A DNA stretch of 7,740 nucleotides. Source: Firmicutes bacterium UBA6418. GTDB lineage: Bacteria > Bacillota > Clostridia > Peptostreptococcales > Anaerovoracaceae. The notes beneath the pieces are model-generated. The model was given only the letters and a program-made list of their open reading frames with translations. It was not told the DNA's origin and searched no databases. The position numbers were made by a program, and so were the translations under genes. Numbering within the stretch: position 1 is the first letter of the stretch; every line of letters starts with the position of its first letter. Shown here piece by piece: positions 5,247 to 7,740 of this stretch. Location: NCBI GenBank assembly GCA_002439735.1, contig DJPG01000108.1, positions 10,052 to 17,791 on the forward strand, in the 5' to 3' direction.

Positions 5247-7382
5247 TTACGAGTGTAAAAGATTGCGAAGCTTACGAAGCTGTGCCTGAAACCGCTGCGA
5301 GATCTGCAGCGGCTTTTTTTTGCTTTGCGCGGGCAGATGCGGAGACTGCTCCATGAAGTAGGCCTGCGAATCAAAAGGAACGGTACTGTGCTTGCGACAG
5401 TAGGAACCGTCTGTAAGCAAGGTTCCGGCCTTTGCGGTATCCTGCAGCTGAACCTGCAAAATCCATCGAAGCTCTTCACGGAGCTGCGTGTCATAGACCG
5501 GCGCGGCGATTTCGACACGTCGATTCAGGTTGCGCGTCATCAGATCCGCGGAAGCGATATAAAATTTCGCGTTCTCCTTTTTCCCGAATTGATAAATCCG
5601 GCTGTGCTCCAGGAAACGTCCGACGATGCTCGTCACATGAATATTCTCGGTATATGTGGGAATATTCGGTAAAATACAGCAAATACCGCGAATGATCAGC
5701 TGCACCTCCACGCCGGCCTGCGACGCGGATACCAACTTGTCGATGACCTCACGTTCCGTGACGGAATTCGCTTTGATGCAGATGTAGCCTTCCTTACCGA
5801 GCGCGATCTGCCGATCAATCTCGGCAAGCAGCATGGATTTAATGCCAAAAGGCGAAACGCAAAGCTGCTGATAGGTACCATCCAGCTTATTGATCAGCAT
5901 ATTTCGGAAAAAAGCCGCAGCATCCTCTCCAATGGCCTGATTCGCCGTCATCAAACTTAAATCCGTATACATGGCATTGGTTTTTTCGTTGTAATTTCCG
6001 GTTCCGATCTGTGTCAGATAGCTTGTCTTATGATGCGAACGCATCGTGATCAGACAGATTTTGCTGTGACACTTAAAGCCCTCCGCGCCATAAACGACCT
6101 GACATCCGGATTCTTCCAGCATCTTTGACCAGGCCAGGTTGTTCGCCTCATCGAAACGAGCGCGCAATTCCATCAAGACCAAAACCTCCTTGCCGTTTTC
6201 GGCTGCGCGGCACAGCACCTGCGCGATTTTAGAGGAAGAGGCCAGACGATAGATCGTGATTTTAATGGATAGAACCTGAGGGTTTTCGGCAGCTTCGTTT
6301 AAGAGACGCAGAAACGGTTCGACCGAATCATAGGGATAAAACAGCAAGCGGTCTTGCTCCCGCACCTGCGAAATCATCGAGCGTTCATGCAGCAGATCCT
6401 CAGGCCAGCGTCCGCGATAAGGCGCATAGAGCAGGCGCGAGGACAAATCCTTTGGCAGAGCGGCGATCAGGTCGAACACATAGCGCATGCTCAGCGGACA
6501 GATATCCACAAAGACTTGTTGCGTTTCCACACGGACAAGCGTGGAAAGGGTCTCGCGAAAAGAATCCGAAACCGACGCGTTTAACTCCAGACGCACAATG
6601 GCCAAATGGTCACGCTGCTTTAAGAGTTTTTTCATCTGAAGACGAAAATCCTCCTCATTATCTTCAAATTTTTCATCATCAAAACTGATATCCGCATTGC
6701 GCGTGACTGCGAGAACACAGCTTTCTTTGACTGCGTAGCTGTCAAAAAGTGTGGGGAGCCAGTGCAAAAGAATGTTTTCCGTGCGGATAAAACGTTTTTT
6801 GCCGGGAAGAAGCAGAAACGACGGCAGACTACCCGGAAGCGGCACGATACCGATTGCCTTGCGGCCTTTTTTGCTTTCGAGTGATGCTGCGGCATAAAGA
6901 TGCTTATTGACAAAGTGCGGTACCGGATGATTCGGACCGATTAAAATCGGAGAGAGAATCGGAAGCATCTCTGCCTTAAAAAACCGGTTGACGATTTTTT
7001 GCTCTTCAACCGTCAACGCGTTCATGGCAACATCCTGCACGCCGTGATGCGCCAGCTCCTCCATAACCGCGGTATAGATCTGCTTTTTCATTGTGAGCAG
7101 ACCGGGAATGGTCCGATAGACGTTCTGCAGCTGCTCGTCGGCCGTCCATCCGGTCTTATTGTCTCTGTCATCCGGTGTCATACGCGAAAGATCAAAAAGA
7201 CTGCCGACACGAACCATAAAAAATTCATCTAAATTGCTGGAAAAAATTGAAATAAACTTCAAACGTTCCAAAGCCGGAACCGCTTTGTCCGCAGCCTCTT
7301 CGAGCACGCGCCGATTAAACCGCAGCCAGCTCAGTTCTCGGTTTTGGGTATACTTGTATCGTTCTTGAGAATTCTTTGACAT
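5247..7382 (-). CDS. ppk: Polyphosphate kinase 1
   Basis: Reversibly transfers the terminal phosphate of ATP to inorganic polyphosphate through a phosphohistidine intermediate; PPK1 is usually peripheral to the membrane. The protein has 711 residues against about 690 for typical members. Domains in order are the N-terminal helical domain (YTQNRELSWLRFNRRVLEEA, 11-30; SNLDEFFMVRVG, 49-60), the head domain (about 115-320), and two phospholipase-D-like catalytic domains. Key residues are Arg379 (ITIYRL), Arg409 (ELRARFDE), the phospho-accepting His439 (FKCHSKICLI, equivalent to E. coli His435) and His593 (FLEHSRIYQF, equivalent to E. coli His592). The GTGNYNEKTNAMYTDLSL block (460-477) is intact. 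A ribosome binding site (GAGGGAAGG on the minus strand) lies six bases before ATG 7382. Conserved sequence from residue 11 and no other nearby ATG support this start, which lies inside the preceding ppx frame. The last 30 or so residues form a basic tail whose codons also carry the sortase terminator. Confidence 0.97.
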   Translation of the reverse strand: MSKNSQERYKYTQNRELSWLRFNRRVLEEAADKAVPALERLKFISIFSSNLDEFFMVRVGSLFDLSRMTPDDRDNKTGWTADEQLQNVYRTIPGLLTMKKQIYTAVMEELAHHGVQDVAMNALTVEEQKIVNRFFKAEMLPILSPILIGPNHPVPHFVNKHLYAAASLESKKGRKAIGIVPLPGSLPSFLLLPGKKRFIRTENILLHWLPTLFDSYAVKESCVLAVTRNADISFDDEKFEDNEEDFRLQMKKLLKQRDHLAIVRLELNASVSDSFRETLSTLVRVETQQVFVDICPLSMRYVFDLIAALPKDLSSRLLYAPYRGRWPEDLLHERSMISQVREQDRLLFYPYDSVEPFLRLLNEAAENPQVLSIKITIYRLASSSKIAQVLCRAAENGKEVLVLMELRARFDEANNLAWSKMLEESGCQVVYGAEGFKCHSKICLITMRSHHKTSYLTQIGTGNYNEKTNAMYTDLSLMTANQAIGEDAAAFFRNMLINKLDGTYQQLCVSPFGIKSMLLAEIDRQIALGKEGYICIKANSVTEREVIDKLVSASQAGVEVQLIIRGICCILPNIPTYTENIHVTSIVGRFLEHSRIYQFGKKENAKFYIASADLMTRNLNRRVEIAAPVYDTQLREELRWILQVQLQDTAKAGTLLTDGSYCRKHSTVPFDSQAYFMEQSPHLPAQSKKKPLQISQRFQAQLRKLRNLLHS
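5292..5321 (+). terminator. Intrinsic terminator of the sortase transcript, inside ppk coding sequence
   Basis: CCGCTGC (5292-5298) and GCAGCGG (5306-5312) make a perfect seven-base GC-rich stem around a seven-base loop (GAGATCT). C and eight consecutive T (5314-5321) follow. It lies 61 bases after the sortase stop and entirely within the convergent ppk gene, where it encodes residues 688-697, the T-run being read on the other strand as Lys codons. On the minus strand the hairpin is followed by only three T, so it should not terminate ppk itself. I found no clear terminator for ppk downstream of its stop. Confidence 0.85.
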
Positions 7383-7740
7383 AAATAACCTTCCCTCACG
7401 CCGTATTTGCTGATGACCAGTTGCTCAGCCTCAAAAAGATGAAACACATGCTGTAAAATCAGCAGACCCGGGATCATCGTATGGATCCGATCTGCTTCCA
7501 GGCGGAGAATCAGGTTACAGGCCTCTTTTTTGCCGCTGCAAAGGAAAGCACAAAGCCCATCGAGCTGTTCTCCGGTTATGCTGTGGCAATCATCCGAAAT
7601 GTGATAATAGGAACGCGCCAGCTTCAACGCGGCTCTTGCGGTACCGCCGACACCGACAAGCAGCGGGCGCGCAGCGAACGTGTCCGCTGCGCTCGGATCC
7701 GACTTAAAGGTTTCAAAGATCGTTTGCCGCAGACGTTTCA
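7331..7740 (-). CDS. Ppx/GppA family phosphatase, C-terminal part (5' end outside window)
   Basis: Ppx/GppA proteins release phosphate from polyphosphate ends (exopolyphosphatase) or hydrolyse pppGpp, using an ASKHA-type actin-like fold. About 135 codons are visible; the frame is open to the window edge. The phosphate-binding glycine motif LLVGVGGTARAALKLA appears early in the fragment. The downstream blocks LRLEADRIHTMIPGLLILQHVFHLF and LVISKYGVREGYL correspond to the family's conserved R-x-D-x-I-x-x-G and S-x-x-G-x-R-E-G elements, so the C-terminus of the phosphatase module is complete. No extra HD-type domain follows, which fits the short bacterial version of roughly 300 residues. The frame runs 52 bases into ppk before stopping at TGA. 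Pairing with ppk favours an exopolyphosphatase role over pppGpp phosphatase, but sequence alone does not separate the two. The visible part starts mid-gene only because of the window edge. Confidence 0.88.
   Translation of the reverse strand, partial: KRLRQTIFETFKSDPSAADTFAARPLLVGVGGTARAALKLARSYYHISDDCHSITGEQLDGLCAFLCSGKKEACNLILRLEADRIHTMIPGLLILQHVFHLFEAEQLVISKYGVREGYLCQRILKNDTSIPKTEN

Noticed and set aside
5254..5279. Direct repeat CGAAGCT...CGAAGCT near the end of ppk, considered as a ppk terminator or attachment site
   Set aside because: Only seven bases, within ppk codons for the Leu/Arg/Lys-rich tail; no hairpin with T-run on the minus strand and no mobile gene nearby.
5063..5518. Minus-strand open frame spanning the sortase/ppk junction
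   Set aside because: It overlaps two well-supported genes in different frames and has no motif; a chance frame.
6524..6547. Perfect seven-base inverted repeat TTTCCAC/GTGGAAA with a ten-base loop in ppk
   Set aside because: No T-run follows on either strand and it lies in conserved coding sequence, so a terminator or regulatory role is not supported.
1..7740. CRISPR array, tRNA/rRNA, insertion sequence, prophage or defence system
   Set aside because: I saw no regularly spaced repeats, cloverleaf or rRNA-like stretch, transposase or integrase frame, and all sizeable frames are assigned to ordinary metabolic, regulatory or cell-surface genes.

Overview
The window reads as chromosomal DNA from a Gram-positive anaerobe, most likely a member of the Clostridia or a relative. 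The evidence is strong AGGAG-type ribosome binding sites, a class B sortase, and a glutamate-fermenter style histidine pathway in which FtcD and the cyclodeaminase are separate proteins. The base composition is moderately GC-rich. Genus cannot be assigned from this sequence. Gene density is very high, and no stretch above 60 bases lacks a gene or a recognisable signal.

Positions 1-3594 (+ strand) hold a histidine-degradation cluster. It contains the C-terminal 246 codons of urocanate hydratase (hutU, cut by the window edge), imidazolonepropionase (hutI), formimidoyl-THF cyclodeaminase (fchA) and glutamate formimidoyltransferase (ftcD). In order of reaction they turn urocanate into imidazolone propionate, then formiminoglutamate, then glutamate plus 5-formimino-THF, then 5,10-methenyl-THF plus ammonia. 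The first enzyme, histidine ammonia-lyase (hutH), is not in the window. A GC-rich hairpin with a T-run lies between hutU and hutI, so the cluster may be attenuated internally. A second terminator closes the cluster after ftcD.

Positions 3574-5321 (+ strand) hold a GntR/FCD-family regulator with its own near-consensus promoter, which overlaps the end of ftcD and the upstream terminator. It is followed by a membrane-anchored class B sortase. The sortase's intrinsic terminator lies inside the 3' coding end of the convergent ppk gene.

Positions 5247-7740 (- strand) hold polyphosphate kinase (ppk1) and, upstream of it, the C-terminal part of a Ppx/GppA phosphatase (cut by the window edge). The two reading frames overlap by 52 bases, which suggests a translationally coupled polyphosphate-turnover operon.

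I do not see a clearly new biological system. The most interesting points are regulatory architecture: a terminator embedded in an opposing gene, a promoter whose transcripts start inside a terminator stem, a terminator directly in front of a ribosome binding site, and a long ppx/ppk overlap. Others are an FCD-type rather than HutC-type regulator beside hut genes, and an insertion next to the sortase active site.
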